Source of the DNA: Undaria pinnatifida
Taxonomy: Eukaryota > Sar > Phaeophyceae > Laminariales > Alariaceae
Assembly (NCBI GenBank): GCA_012845835.1
Contig: JABAKD010000024.1
Coordinates: 5,636,109-5,700,108, forward strand
DNA length: 64,000 nucleotides
Direction: 5' to 3'
The notes under the pieces were generated by a model. That model was not told the DNA's origin, did no database searches, and saw only the letters and a list, made by a program, of their open reading frames with translations. Below are positions 35,166 to 45,534 of the stretch, in pieces. Both the position numbers and the translations under genes were made by a program. How positions within the stretch are numbered: the first letter of the stretch is position 1; each line of letters begins with the position of its first letter.

Positions 35166-35888
35166 CCCTCACAAACATTTATAGGACTTTAACGTAAACA
35201 CCTCACGTGAGTGACATTTTTGTGCACGTTGAGGGGCCGATGGGGAGACTACAACGATTTGCCCAAAGTATTCCTTGGACCGACAAAACCGCTAAATTAA
35301 AGCGAAGAAATGCCCAAAAATATTGAAAGTGCCGTTGAAACATACTACTAGTGACGTGCACCAATATTGTTTCGGGAGCCAATCAAGTGATGGGCTTGAA
35401 TGCTCACCCCAACACTGACTTTGAGTAAGATACAAATCAAAAACCTACGAACGACCCCATGGTCTTGGGGTCCAACCCAATCGATACCGCAAAATATGAA
35501 TGAATAGCACTGCGACGAGTTTGGTTTAAAGAGCCTCATCATACAGAAAATGATGTGGTTAGAAAGTGATGCCCAGTAGTTTAAGGGTTGGAATTCCAGT
35601 TGTTATTTTTTTTTTAGTTCTACGGTGAATTTCGTGTTTTTGTGCTATAAGGTCATTTATCGGGTTAGCTAGGAGGTATACAAGCTTGCTTCTTGGATTT
35701 GGGTCTCTGAAATGAGCGGTTCCATTCTGTTTTTTGCTCATGGAAGCTACAAACATCAGACTGACATGGTCCGTCGGTACCTTCACCTCTCTCTACCAAC
35801 GTCAAATAGGTTGCTGCTGACCGTCAACAACGAGTTCATCTTTGTCGAAGAGTGTTTGAGGTGGAGGGTACAGTAAAAACTGATTCTA

Positions 35889-36381
35889 CGATAGGTCCCC
35901 TTACACCAGCGATTTTCTCTCACCAACGTTTCATGGCTGCTCAACACGTGAAAATATTGCGATGAAAAACAACGTTTCATGTACTTTTTTTATAGAAAAC
36001 GGCTATCGAACGATGACGTGGGGGTGGCAAGGGGCACAGTGTTTCAGGAGATACGACCGGCGTCCACAGGCGCGTTCTACGATAGAGGTGCACCAACCAT
36101 TGTTTTTTCTAATACTACCCCTCAATTTGGGAGCTTGAGATCTCTCCCAAAAACTGTCCTTGAGAAAAATATAACCGCTACCGGATGAACAATCCTATGG
36201 CCTAGGTACACAACGAGAACTATGAAAAATAAATGGGGCGTATTTTCCGACACATTTTGGGTTAAGGAGCTCCGTCGTTCAGAAACCATTTTAGACGAAA
36301 GTGCTACCTTTATCGCAGCATGTGCCGGGAGTTGATTTGAAAACAGGCGATTTCGTCAAAGAAACGTTGGGCGGGGCAAGC
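35889..36381 (+). mobile_element. Family E MITE, copy 2, carrying a nested family F copy
   Basis: The left half starts TA-CGATAGGTCCCC and contains ACCAGCGATTTTCTC, GTTTCATGGCTGCTC and GGCAAGGGGCAC. After GAGATACGACCGG the family E sequence breaks. Family F occupies about 36040-36330 (matching 26290-26530). The family E end then resumes with CCGGGAGTTGATTTG..GGGCGGGGC near 36335-36381. The nesting is clear, but the exact right edge is uncertain. Confidence 0.6.
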
Positions 36382-36399
36382 ATGGAACGACTCTAAGCC

Positions 36400-38587
36400 A
36401 CTGCCATTAGATGAAGGTGCGTGCGCATCTCAGTGGTTCCGGCAAGTGGCCGAAGAAAAGATGAAACCTCATGGTGTCGCAAAAGGCACGACACTGTTGC
36501 TGAATGCATTGTACGAGCGCAACTTATGCGACGCTCTAAATCGCGAAGATATTATGGTGAAAGTGTCGTTGTGGTAAGGTATTAGTGGGGTATTAATCCG
36601 TTTGACCATTTGCAAGAGGTTAACCAATTGCTTACCCAAACTAAGCCTTATAACACTCTCTCCCCCTGAAACGGCGGGATACCAGGTTGGCCGGATATAC
36701 TTGCGGACATGTTAATAATCCAAGCGGCTTCTTACCCTGGGTAAACCGGGGAGAGTATTTTTCAAGTTCGACATGGGGAACGTTCGACATGCGGATGGTG
36801 GGATTTGAATTACCTCCCAAAAACAATATGGTCTGACGACGACGCAATATGTTTGAGGTATGATTGAGGAGTTTGTGCGTTATTAGTCCGTTTGATCACT
36901 TGCAAAAGGTTAACCACTTGTGCTTGAACACACTAAACTCATAACACTGACTAGAGGAGTGTGTGCACGAGACATGTGGACGACTGCGCGAAACACTTCG
37001 TTTGTCTCTGCGTAATCACGACGACGCTGGTGTACTTCGTTTGCTTACATTTGGGCTGCATCTCCCCTGGGCGGACTTCTTCGGTTGTATCACGGTGATC
37101 ATGATCAACGTTTGTTCACCGTACGTAGTGCGTGTTGTGGTGCATGCCGGTTTGTCGGCGATCAGAGCGAGTAGCGGCAGCAAGCAGCACTTGATACCAG
37201 AGCATTGAGCAAGCATGAGCGAATAGTCGCTTGAGGAAAAAGACCGTCTACGAGCGTCCCCGGCAAGAGTCTGGTACATGCACCCAGGCACGGTTTGACA
37301 TTTTTTGCGGTCGGAGCATCACGAGTTCATGCGCGCGGACGCATATGCTATGTGAGCGCGTGCAACATTACACCTGCAAGGTTTACATTGCATGGTCGCC
37401 CGACGTTCGACGTGTAGAAGCCGCCACAATATTGAGCCTAAGTTGTTAGTAAATAATTTGCAGCAGCTGTCTAGATAGTCGTTGGAGGCGGTGTTGGCAG
37501 ATTGGCATGCTCTCATGCCCAAGGCGACCCTCGTATTGGTTAATTCCATTTCCTTAGCGCCTCTGACGTGGTCTATACCAGCGCCTCTTCCCGGAAGCTT
37601 CCGTAATTTTTTCGGGTCAAGAAGCAAAGACAACTTTGTTTGTAGTGGTCCCGTCACTTTTGATCTGGAACAACAAACGATCGCATGTGAAGGTCTTGAC
37701 TTATAGCCCACTCCGGTCAAATCAATCAACTCACGCACGCTTCTGTTGTGTATATCGAGGGGGAACCACCGTCATACCTTTACCATGCCGGCCAGCCTCG
37801 GCATTCCGCGCACACGGGATCCATTTTAAATTGTAGACGATTGCTTCAGTAAAGGGTCACGATTTGGACCCGAGCGGCCTCCTACCCTATTTTGGTGCAG
37901 ATGATTGTGTTTTTCCATCCTGCGATTATACCAGCAATCGATTTCATTGTTTCATTTCGCCAGGAGCAAATATATGCGAGCGTGACGGACGAAAAGAGGC
38001 AGTTTCGCGAGCGGGCTATACAATGTGCAAATAGAAAAATGTCTCGATCCCCCTATCGTAGCACCTATCCGTAGATAGTGCGTAGTATGAAGTCCTGATA
38101 TGAGGCCGTTGGTTGAGTCGACGTCCTGGGGTAACGCGGCAATCTTTAGTGCGAGGTCGCACTCGATGGCGGTGAAAGTGCTGGTCACGATCTCGTCGTC
38201 GATGGCACAGCGTCACTCTGAAATGATTCGATGCCCAATTAAAGAAAGGGTATTGTCGTCCGCCAAGGCCCACGCACTAATCGGATACCACCGGTGTACG
38301 TTGATAGGGTACGCACCAGGACTGCGCTGTAACCGACGCGTGTTACGGCCGAGGGGGTGAATAGTTGGCGAACATATTCCTGAATGACACGGGCTCCTTG
38401 ACCCAAATCCGCCGGAACGCCATTTGAATTTTGTACACTGATATTTGCAATACCTACCGGTATGTCATAGGTTTGGCTATCAGGTTTATCTATACTTGTA
38501 AACAAGAAATGTGTGTGTGGGCGAGGTGAAGGGCCCCCCGAGTAAGAAAGTTTTACGAAAAACATCCATACACCTTTACCGTAGCAT
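36400..38587. other. Unassigned region with candidate exons
   Basis: Two candidate exons, neither recognised. Plus strand 37482-37706 reads WSIPAPLPGSFRNFFGSRSK and CSGPVTFDLEQQTIACEGL, more protein-like than its antisense. Minus strand about 38000-38235 reads CAIDDEIVTSTFTAIECDL after a plausible acceptor (ATTTCAG), reminiscent of a Cys-containing ectodomain. Short repeats of the type TTGCAA.AGGTTAACCA near 36612 and 36901 flank the left part. Confidence 0.35.
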
Positions 38588-38592
38588 GTGTC
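38588..38592. repeat. Copia target-site duplication, left (GTGTC)
   Basis: GTGTC immediately precedes the 5' LTR and is repeated exactly at 44389-44393 after the 3' LTR. Confidence 0.95.
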
Positions 38593-39022
38593 TGTTCGAT
38601 ATAGCTTGTCTCAACGAACAAAGTAGGAACAACGATGGTCACGAAGGATCGTCCGACGGGGTATTGTCGGATTACCCGACGGTGCATTGCGGAATATTAT
38701 AGCATGGGAAGGACACGTGGAATAGTCCCGAAGGTCCTTGTAGACTGTTCCTGGAACCAATCTAGGAACACGTGGAAATATGAGAATGTAGCACCTGTAG
38801 TATTTGGGAATTTGGGGCGTTGAGAATATTGCCTGGTGTGGAGCGAGATGGCTTCGCCCACTCGCCTCACTCCATCTCTTTCCCTCTTATCAACATCCGG
38901 GACCAGCTAATAAAGACATCTATATACCATCTTCTTCACACTGTGTGTTGCAGTGAAGCTCGCGCCCTGAGACTGGGCTGCTGGGAGCACATTATTCTTC
39001 GCATAACCGATTTAATCCAACA
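38593..39022 (+). repeat. Copia 5' LTR
   Basis: 430 bp, begins TGTTCGATATAG, ends TTAATCCAACA. AATAAA lies at 38909-38914 and TATATA at 38921-38926, candidate polyadenylation and core promoter elements. Confidence 0.97.
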
Positions 39023-39032
39023 CGTTAACGTG
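39021..39032. other. 12-bp palindrome at the LTR/internal junction
   Basis: CACGTTAACGTG is a perfect palindrome spanning the last two LTR bases and the first ten internal bases. The usual TGG of a tRNA primer-binding site is absent here, so priming may use an internal tRNA segment or another mechanism. Confidence 0.7.
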
Positions 39033-39055
39033 CTTTATACGTTTGAATCGGAACA

Positions 39056-42000
39056 ATGCCTGGAAGTGAGCATGACCAAGAGGAGGCCGGCTCACAAGAA
39101 GAAATGATGGTCTTGCTGAGATCATTGGTATTCCGACAAGATCGACTGGAAGAGCGGATGACCAGCGACCGGGGCCGTGGAGAGGCCCAGTCCAACCCTG
39201 GCAGGGAACGCCAAGATGGAGTCGTAACCGGTGGGAACTTGCAAGCCCCTGGTGGTGGTGTACACGTAGACGAGATTAGGTATGACGAATCCGTTGAGAG
39301 TTCAGGTGTAAATGTAGGCCCTCGTGAATTCAGTAGTATAAAGCAGGCAGTCCCCAAATTCAGCGGTAAACCTGAGGAATTCCCCGTATGGAGTAAGCGG
39401 TTCGAAGCGTTCGTATCGATGAGTGGGTGTTTGGGTTCTATGCTTACAGACATAGAGGTAGCTGTAGGTGACACAACCAAAGACACGCAATACTTTATTT
39501 CGCAAGGTTTGAGCCGTCCACACATCAAGAATGCGCGGGTTGCATGGATATGTCTGACTGAGAGCATGACTGATACTGACCTATTAGACAGAGTGTTTGC
39601 CAGGCAATCGCCAAGCGGTGCTTGGAGAATGCTTCGGGATTGGTTTCTTCCGAAATCAGTTGCCACACAGGTCAAATGGTCGGACGCGTTTGATGCAGTG
39701 AAAATGGAGAAGGGTGAGGAGCCCATGAAATTCTTCAGTCGCGTAGACAAGATTGTTGGTACTCTTGCTTCGCTTGGTGTGCCGAAATCAGAAGGAGAGG
39801 TGAACCGCAAACTGGTACGAGTTCTTACAGCTGACTACGAGATAGAACAACGCACGCTCTTGTACCGCGATGAAATCACCCGAGCTGAAATAGAGAGCAT
39901 TGTCAGGCAGAGGCACCTGAGACTTCCCGTGTCAAAAGGAAAGAGCGTGGGTCAGGCACTGTTTTCGAATGGTGCTGCCCGAGGTGGCCGCGGAGGTGGG
40001 CGTGGAGGTAACCGTGGAGGTGGTCGCGGATCCAACTGTAACAATGCTAGGTCGCGAAACAAGGGATCAGCGAATGCTGATGCTAGCCAGGGTAGCGAAG
40101 GTAGAGGCAGCCCCCCCACCCCCAAGCAGACCATCCCCCAATCAGAGTATGATAAGGTGAAGGGTAAGTGTATCCGTTGCTTGGAACCCGGGCACATGTG
40201 GTACCAGTGCAAGGCTCGTGTCACCCCGGCTTCGGAGAGGACGTCTGGCGAAGGTGCACAGGAACAGAACAACAGTGGTGAGACTGTGTGCTGTCTTGCG
40301 AATGCTATGTTTAGCCGTAGTGATGACTCGTGTACTGAGGAACGTAGTGAGAGCATAACGGAGAGCTTAGCTGAGAAATGGATAGCAGAAAGTGGTGCTT
40401 CATTTCACATGACTCATTCGGCTGACCTGTTGAGTGACGTACGACTGTGCGACGACAAGGTTAGGATCGGTGACAACCACCTGATCGACGTCGTGGGGTA
40501 TGGCACGCTGACTGTAGTCTTCCCCGGAGATCTAACTGTTAAACTGTTAGATGTGGCATACATGCCGGACTTGGCGTTCAATTTGTTTTCGCTAATGGCC
40601 GCGCATAAGCAGGGAGTAGGATTCATGACCGAGGATGAGGGCTTGTGCATTTCTCTTTTCGATGGACGGTTGAGATTCGAGGGTGATGGATCTAGTTACT
40701 CCAACTTCGCTTGCAGGATAGAGCCAGACAACGGCTATGTGCCGTTTCCCCTATTGACACCCGACCCCGCTGAGAACCGAGGGGAGAATGGTTGCGATTT
40801 TCCCCTGGCGTTTCCCGTGCTTGCCCCCGGTAGCGCTGCTTCTGCTGAGACTGCTGTAGATATCAACATCTTCCACTGCGTGCATGGCCACTCTAACGAA
40901 CTACTGCTGAGAGAGACCGCAAAGGCACTTGGTGTAGAACTGTTAGGGACGCTAAGACCCTGTACTGGCTGTTCTATGGCGAAAGGTTACCGCAAACCAA
41001 TCCCCAGCAGTACTAAGTCGCGCGCGCCAGAGAAGTTGGGACGGGTCTTTGTTGATCTAAGTGGCCCTAAGAGAACCCCTTCTCTGTTGGGTAAGAGGTG
41101 TGTCATGCTAGTGAAGGATGACTTCTCTCGCTACGCCTGGGTATATTTTCTGAAGCACAAATCGGATGCAGCAGACGCGTTTAGGAAGTTTTTGGCTGAT
41201 GTGCGCGCCGACGGTGTCCCCTCGAAGGTTGAGATTGTAAGGTCTGACAACGGTGGGGAATTCTTTGGTGGGGAGTTTGGAGAGGTGTGCAAACAGTTTT
41301 GCATCAAGCAGGAATTCACCAACGCGGACAGCCCAAAGCAGAACGGTGTTGTCGAGAGAGCGCTAGGCATCATTCAGAACGCAGCGCTTGCTGCGTGCAT
41401 CCAAGCCCCTATCATTTTCCCGCTCGTTCAACTACCGCCGACTGAATCCCTGTGGGCGGAAGCGGTGCACTGGTCTTGTGACGCCTTGAACCACACCGCA
41501 ACCACTGCCAACCCCGGCAACAAGTCTCCGCATGAGATGTGGCATGGAGCTGCCGCACCTGCCTCGCCACACCCGTTCCTTCGCCCAGCGTACTGCCGCT
41601 GGAACCGCCCGTCCAAGTCGTCACCCCGGGCCGAGAGCTGCTTTTACCTCGGGCCGGGCATCGACCACCCAAGTGACTCTTTGCGGATGCTCACGCGGGG
41701 GAACAGGGTGGTGGAGACTCGAGATGTGACCTGGGAGGCAACGCTTGATGTGGGAGCGGTACTATCCCAGCTGCCGGAGGTACCGGAACTGGGAGGGACG
41801 CAGGGGCTAGAAGATGCGCCAGAGCTGGGAGGGACGGAGGACTTTGTCTCCGCCCCGACGACTCCACTGCCGGTTTTGGGGAGGGGAATTCCTCACCAAC
41901 TCCGTGCGGTGTCCCCGATGACGCCAGCGGTGTCTCCGATACCGCAAGCTGGCGACGAGTTTCGCGCCGAAGATGTGGAGCCGAACGATACATCAGCGGT

Positions 42001-43882
42001 CAGCAGCGAATTATCTGACAGCGACTCTTCGTCTCAGGATGGAAGCGACGCGTCGGCCTCTGACGATGAAGCTCCAACCCCCACGGCGGTCCGGACTGCT
42101 GCACGCCAACTTGGAGCGCACATGTCAGGACCGGGCGATGGTGAAGAGATTCGGGAGGGACGTACGAGAGCGCAGACCAGGGCGCTCAATCGGGAAGCGG
42201 TAGCAGGACTGATTAGTGCGATCGGGCCCTGTGAAGGAGGCCGTGTGTTCCAGGCGCTACTGGCGGCGAATGAAGCGGAGTGTGAGAAGACGAAGTTGCC
42301 GGATTGCCTTGTCAAAGAGGCTGAACCGGAACCAACGTCATACACCGCAGCTCGTAAGTCGAAGCATTCGGACGTTTGGATGGACGCGATGAGATCGGAG
42401 TTTGATGGACTCGAAGCTGCTGGAACGTTTGTGGAGGTTTCTGAACTTCCCGCCAGTAACAATATCGTAGAGTCAAAGTGGCTCTTGAAGTGGAAGAGCG
42501 ACGCGCACGGCATGATTGATAGAGCTAAGGCACGGTTGGTAGCTAAGGGCTATAGTCAGGTAGAGGGAGTTGACTACTTCGAGACTTTTGCCCCCACTGC
42601 CTCGACCACGTCTAACAGACTCATTGCAGCAATGGCGTGCAAGCTTGATTGGGACTTGAGACACTTGGACGTTGACCAGGCCTTTATTCAGGCAGAGTTG
42701 GATACCGAGATTTTCTTGAGACTTCCTCGCGGTTGTGGCGAGATGTCCGGTAAGGTAGTCCTACTCAACAAAGCCCTTTACGGGCTGAAGCAGAGTGGCC
42801 GCTCATGGTACAAGCTACTGTCGTCAACCCTAGTAGAGTGTGGGTTTGAGCAGTGCTTGGAAGACCCATGCGTGTTTCGACTAATGTTGAATGACGCGGT
42901 TGTGGCGATGCTGGTGGTCCACGTGGACGACATCAAGATCGCAGCGACCAAGGGGGTGACGGATTCGGTAGTAGCTGATCTCAATAAGAGATTCCCTACA
43001 AAACATCTGGGCGAGGTTACGTGGTACATGGGTAGCGAGTACAGGAGGGATCGTGAGAAGGGAACCTTGGAGATTTCACAGACTCAGTTCATCCGAAACG
43101 TTGTCGACCGTTTCGGTATCACTAAGACCAGCCCCATCCCCGCTTCACCGTCGTTGGACCTCAGGTACGTGAGTGATGAGGAACCTGTGGTGGACGCGAA
43201 TTTCCGTGGAATTGTGGGGAGTTTGATGTGGATTGCGAACCAGACGAGACCTGACATCTCAAACGCAGTGCGAGCGATTGCGCGGTTCTCGCACGATCCT
43301 AAGGAAGTACACGTGAAGGCTGCTAGGAAGGTTCTCGAGTACTTAAGCGCTACAGCCCACTTGGGCTTGACTTTCAGGAAAGAGAGTAAGTTGGGGGATG
43401 TACAGTTGGAATACGACCTAGAGACGTACGTAGACGCAGACTACGCCCACAAGGCCGAGGACAGGCGTTCGGTATCTGGTGTAGCTGTTTGCTGCGGAGG
43501 AACGCTCGTATCTTGGTTTTCTAGGACGCAGAAATGCGTTACGCTCTCCACCACTGAGGCCGAGTACGTAGCGATGGCCGACGGGGTGAAGGAGGCCCTG
43601 TACGTGCGAGGAGTCTTGGTTTTCTTGATGCCTAGTCTTGGATCGCCGAGCATTGGAGTGTTTGAAGACAACAAAGGGGCGATTGACTTGGCCAAAAACC
43701 CACTGAGTTCGTCAAACAGCAAGCACATCGATGTGAGGTACCACTTCCTGCGCGAGTTGGTGGGAAAAGGAGATTTATGCGTCAAGTACTTAAGGACGGA
43801 GGATCAACATGCGGACATTCTCACCAAGGCGATTGCTCGGGAGAGTTTTGAGAAACACCGTGACTTTTTGTTGGGGATATAA
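39056..43882 (+). CDS. Copia gag-pol polyprotein (1608 aa)
   Basis: Single polyprotein for capsid, protease, integrase, reverse transcriptase and RNase H. The gag region is followed by Gly/Arg-rich repeats (about 310-330) and a CCHC zinc knuckle (C372, C375, H380, C385). The protease motif is ESGAS with Glu at 445 where copia proteases have Asp. Integrase: a His/Cys finger (H607/H610/H612 with C636 and C639) and the catalytic triad D667, D731, E767, the last two with the standard 35-residue spacing, then a Ser/Thr/Pro and acidic linker (about 900-1045). RT starts near 1100; the catalytic box is HVDD (1289-1292). RNase H has D1460, E1501 and D1538, ending DILTKAI. The ATG at 39056 is the first in frame after the LTR. 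No stop or frameshift. Antisense frames in this span are shadows. Confidence 0.97.
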   Translation: MPGSEHDQEEAGSQEEMMVLLRSLVFRQDRLEERMTSDRGRGEAQSNPGRERQDGVVTGGNLQAPGGGVHVDEIRYDESVESSGVNVGPREFSSIKQAVPKFSGKPEEFPVWSKRFEAFVSMSGCLGSMLTDIEVAVGDTTKDTQYFISQGLSRPHIKNARVAWICLTESMTDTDLLDRVFARQSPSGAWRMLRDWFLPKSVATQVKWSDAFDAVKMEKGEEPMKFFSRVDKIVGTLASLGVPKSEGEVNRKLVRVLTADYEIEQRTLLYRDEITRAEIESIVRQRHLRLPVSKGKSVGQALFSNGAARGGRGGGRGGNRGGGRGSNCNNARSRNKGSANADASQGSEGRGSPPTPKQTIPQSEYDKVKGKCIRCLEPGHMWYQCKARVTPASERTSGEGAQEQNNSGETVCCLANAMFSRSDDSCTEERSESITESLAEKWIAESGASFHMTHSADLLSDVRLCDDKVRIGDNHLIDVVGYGTLTVVFPGDLTVKLLDVAYMPDLAFNLFSLMAAHKQGVGFMTEDEGLCISLFDGRLRFEGDGSSYSNFACRIEPDNGYVPFPLLTPDPAENRGENGCDFPLAFPVLAPGSAASAETAVDINIFHCVHGHSNELLLRETAKALGVELLGTLRPCTGCSMAKGYRKPIPSSTKSRAPEKLGRVFVDLSGPKRTPSLLGKRCVMLVKDDFSRYAWVYFLKHKSDAADAFRKFLADVRADGVPSKVEIVRSDNGGEFFGGEFGEVCKQFCIKQEFTNADSPKQNGVVERALGIIQNAALAACIQAPIIFPLVQLPPTESLWAEAVHWSCDALNHTATTANPGNKSPHEMWHGAAAPASPHPFLRPAYCRWNRPSKSSPRAESCFYLGPGIDHPSDSLRMLTRGNRVVETRDVTWEATLDVGAVLSQLPEVPELGGTQGLEDAPELGGTEDFVSAPTTPLPVLGRGIPHQLRAVSPMTPAVSPIPQAGDEFRAEDVEPNDTSAVSSELSDSDSSSQDGSDASASDDEAPTPTAVRTAARQLGAHMSGPGDGEEIREGRTRAQTRALNREAVAGLISAIGPCEGGRVFQALLAANEAECEKTKLPDCLVKEAEPEPTSYTAARKSKHSDVWMDAMRSEFDGLEAAGTFVEVSELPASNNIVESKWLLKWKSDAHGMIDRAKARLVAKGYSQVEGVDYFETFAPTASTTSNRLIAAMACKLDWDLRHLDVDQAFIQAELDTEIFLRLPRGCGEMSGKVVLLNKALYGLKQSGRSWYKLLSSTLVECGFEQCLEDPCVFRLMLNDAVVAMLVVHVDDIKIAATKGVTDSVVADLNKRFPTKHLGEVTWYMGSEYRRDREKGTLEISQTQFIRNVVDRFGITKTSPIPASPSLDLRYVSDEEPVVDANFRGIVGSLMWIANQTRPDISNAVRAIARFSHDPKEVHVKAARKVLEYLSATAHLGLTFRKESKLGDVQLEYDLETYVDADYAHKAEDRRSVSGVAVCCGGTLVSWFSRTQKCVTLSTTEAEYVAMADGVKEALYVRGVLVFLMPSLGSPSIGVFEDNKGAIDLAKNPLSSSNSKHIDVRYHFLRELVGKGDLCVKYLRTEDQHADILTKAIARESFEKHRDFLLGI

Positions 43883-43950
43883 GTTTTCCGTCGTAAATTG
43901 CTTTTGGGAGTTGCCAGTGTTGTTGGAGGCTTGTTAGTTGATCCAGCGCC

Positions 43951-43958
43951 AGGGAGGG
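43951..43958 (+). other. Copia polypurine tract
   Basis: AGGGAGGG directly abuts the TG of the 3' LTR, as expected for the plus-strand primer. Confidence 0.85.
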
Positions 43959-44388
43959 TGTTCGATATAGCTTGTCTCAACGAACAAAGTAGGAACAACG
44001 ATGGTCACGAAGGATCGTCCGACGGGGTATTGTCGGATTACCCGACGGTGCATTGCGGAATATTATAGCATGGGAAGGACACGTGGAATAGTCCCGAAGG
44101 TCCTTGTAGACTGTTCCTGGAACCAATCTAGGAACACGTGGAAATATGAGAATGTAGCACCTGTAGTATTTGGGAATTTGGGGCGTTGAGAATATTGCCT
44201 GGTGTGGAGCGAGATGGCTTCGCCCACTCGCCTCACTCCATCTCTTTCCCTCTTATCAGCATCCGGGACCAGCTAATAAAGACATCTATATACCATCTTC
44301 TTCACACTGTGTGTTGCAGTGAAGCTCGCGCCCTGAGACTGGGCTGCTGGGAGCACATTATTCTTCGCATAACCGATTTAATCCAACA
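43959..44388 (+). repeat. Copia 3' LTR
   Basis: Identical to the 5' LTR except G at 44259. AATAAA at 44275-44280, TATATA at 44287-44292. Followed by GTGTC at 44389-44393. Confidence 0.97.
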
Positions 44389-44786
44389 GTGTCGAAGTGA
44401 CGAACGGCCGCTTAACCAATGTAATTTGCACGAACAAACCCAAGATGGCGGTTGCTACAGTGGAGGATCACCTCGTGTTTCGGAGTATATTTATTTGGGG
44501 GAACTCATTAGTAAAGACGAGAACACGTGAAAGGGCAACCAGACGAAAATTCCTATGGCCTAGGTATACATCGAACCAACCGTGTTAAACGCGTAAAGCG
44601 CGAACGGTACCCTAGCTGCTGTGAGCAGTTGTAGACTTCACCAGCCTTACTCTGTCAAAATCGATTTCAGACACAAAATACAGTGAAAACGTGCGAAAAC
44701 GCATATTTTTCTGAGTCTCATAACCTCTAGAGGACCTTTGTACGATTAGTAGTATACTTCAACCAAAACAAACGTATTTCGAGTAT

Positions 44787-45532
44787 AGGCTGGTTCAAAC
44801 AATCCCCCGCAAATTATTTCGTCCACGAATACCGCTCGTAATATCTCCAAAAAGTGAATATTTGGTATCATAATGACCCCCATGACCGGTGGAAGAGAGT
44901 GACATGGGCAACAACATTATACCGGCCCCGGGGGGGGTCTCTAGGAGCGAAACTGGTGTTGAATAATGACAGGCCTTGACATTTTTTGAAAATATTCGTT
45001 TTTTTTTACAGGGGGGGGCAGAAAAATAAAAATGCGTCGCTTCTGCACGATCCGGTTTGACGTTCGTACTCCATTGCATTTTTGTAGAACATTTTGCCCC
45101 AACAATCGAAGATATGACCTGCCTGCGTCCAACATTGTGCAAAATCTGGCGAAAACAACGAATCCTGCCCTTGAACCAAGTCATTTGAAGGATTACCGAG
45201 TCGTACATATTTTTACGCATGAAATACATCATATCCACGCCGTTGTTGAGAGATAGACCCTAGTTTTGCACACGTGTTGTGCATGCCAATCCCGAAGTCT
45301 GACCCCGTTTTTTTTTCATTCGCCGAAACCGATTGGGTTAAGGTGGTCACAATCTTTTCCGAAAAATATTAACTGACGAAAATCACGCAAAACAAGGAAT
45401 CGAACAAAACATCGAGTTATGTCTTCGCAAGGGCAACTAGAAGACGTGTGCAAAATTCACGGTATGAATCGAAAAACCGGTCGTGGAAGTTCGCCGAGAA
45501 ACAAATTTTATTTTTTAGCTTTAACCAGTCTG
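44787..45532 (-). mobile_element. Family D MITE, copy 4 (746 bp), TA target duplication
   Basis: Inverted relative to the other D copies. The ends on the plus strand are TAGGCTGGTTCAAA and TTTAACCAGTCTG, flanked by TA at 44785-44786 and 45533-45534. This is the cleanest copy for the family edges and fits Tc1/mariner-type insertion. Confidence 0.8.
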
Positions 45533-45534
45533 TA

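Larger units (their letters stand above)
38593..44388 (+). mobile_element. Full-length Ty1/copia LTR retrotransposon (5.8 kb)
   Basis: Complete element: 430-bp LTRs (TGTT...AACA), one uninterrupted gag-pol frame with integrase before RT (copia order), a purine tract AGGGAGGG at 43951-43958 against the 3' LTR, and a perfect 5-bp target duplication. The LTRs differ at one base in 430 (A at 38893, G at 44259), so insertion is very recent. The joined flanks read ACCGTAGCATGTGTC-GAAGTGACGAAC, with a closing motif resembling family F on the left. The one feature arguing against full activity is the altered protease active site (see the CDS). Confidence 0.97.

Noticed and set aside
39025..43998. Several 60-260-codon minus-strand frames across the copia element
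   Set aside because: Antisense shadows of the gag-pol frame, without independent domains.
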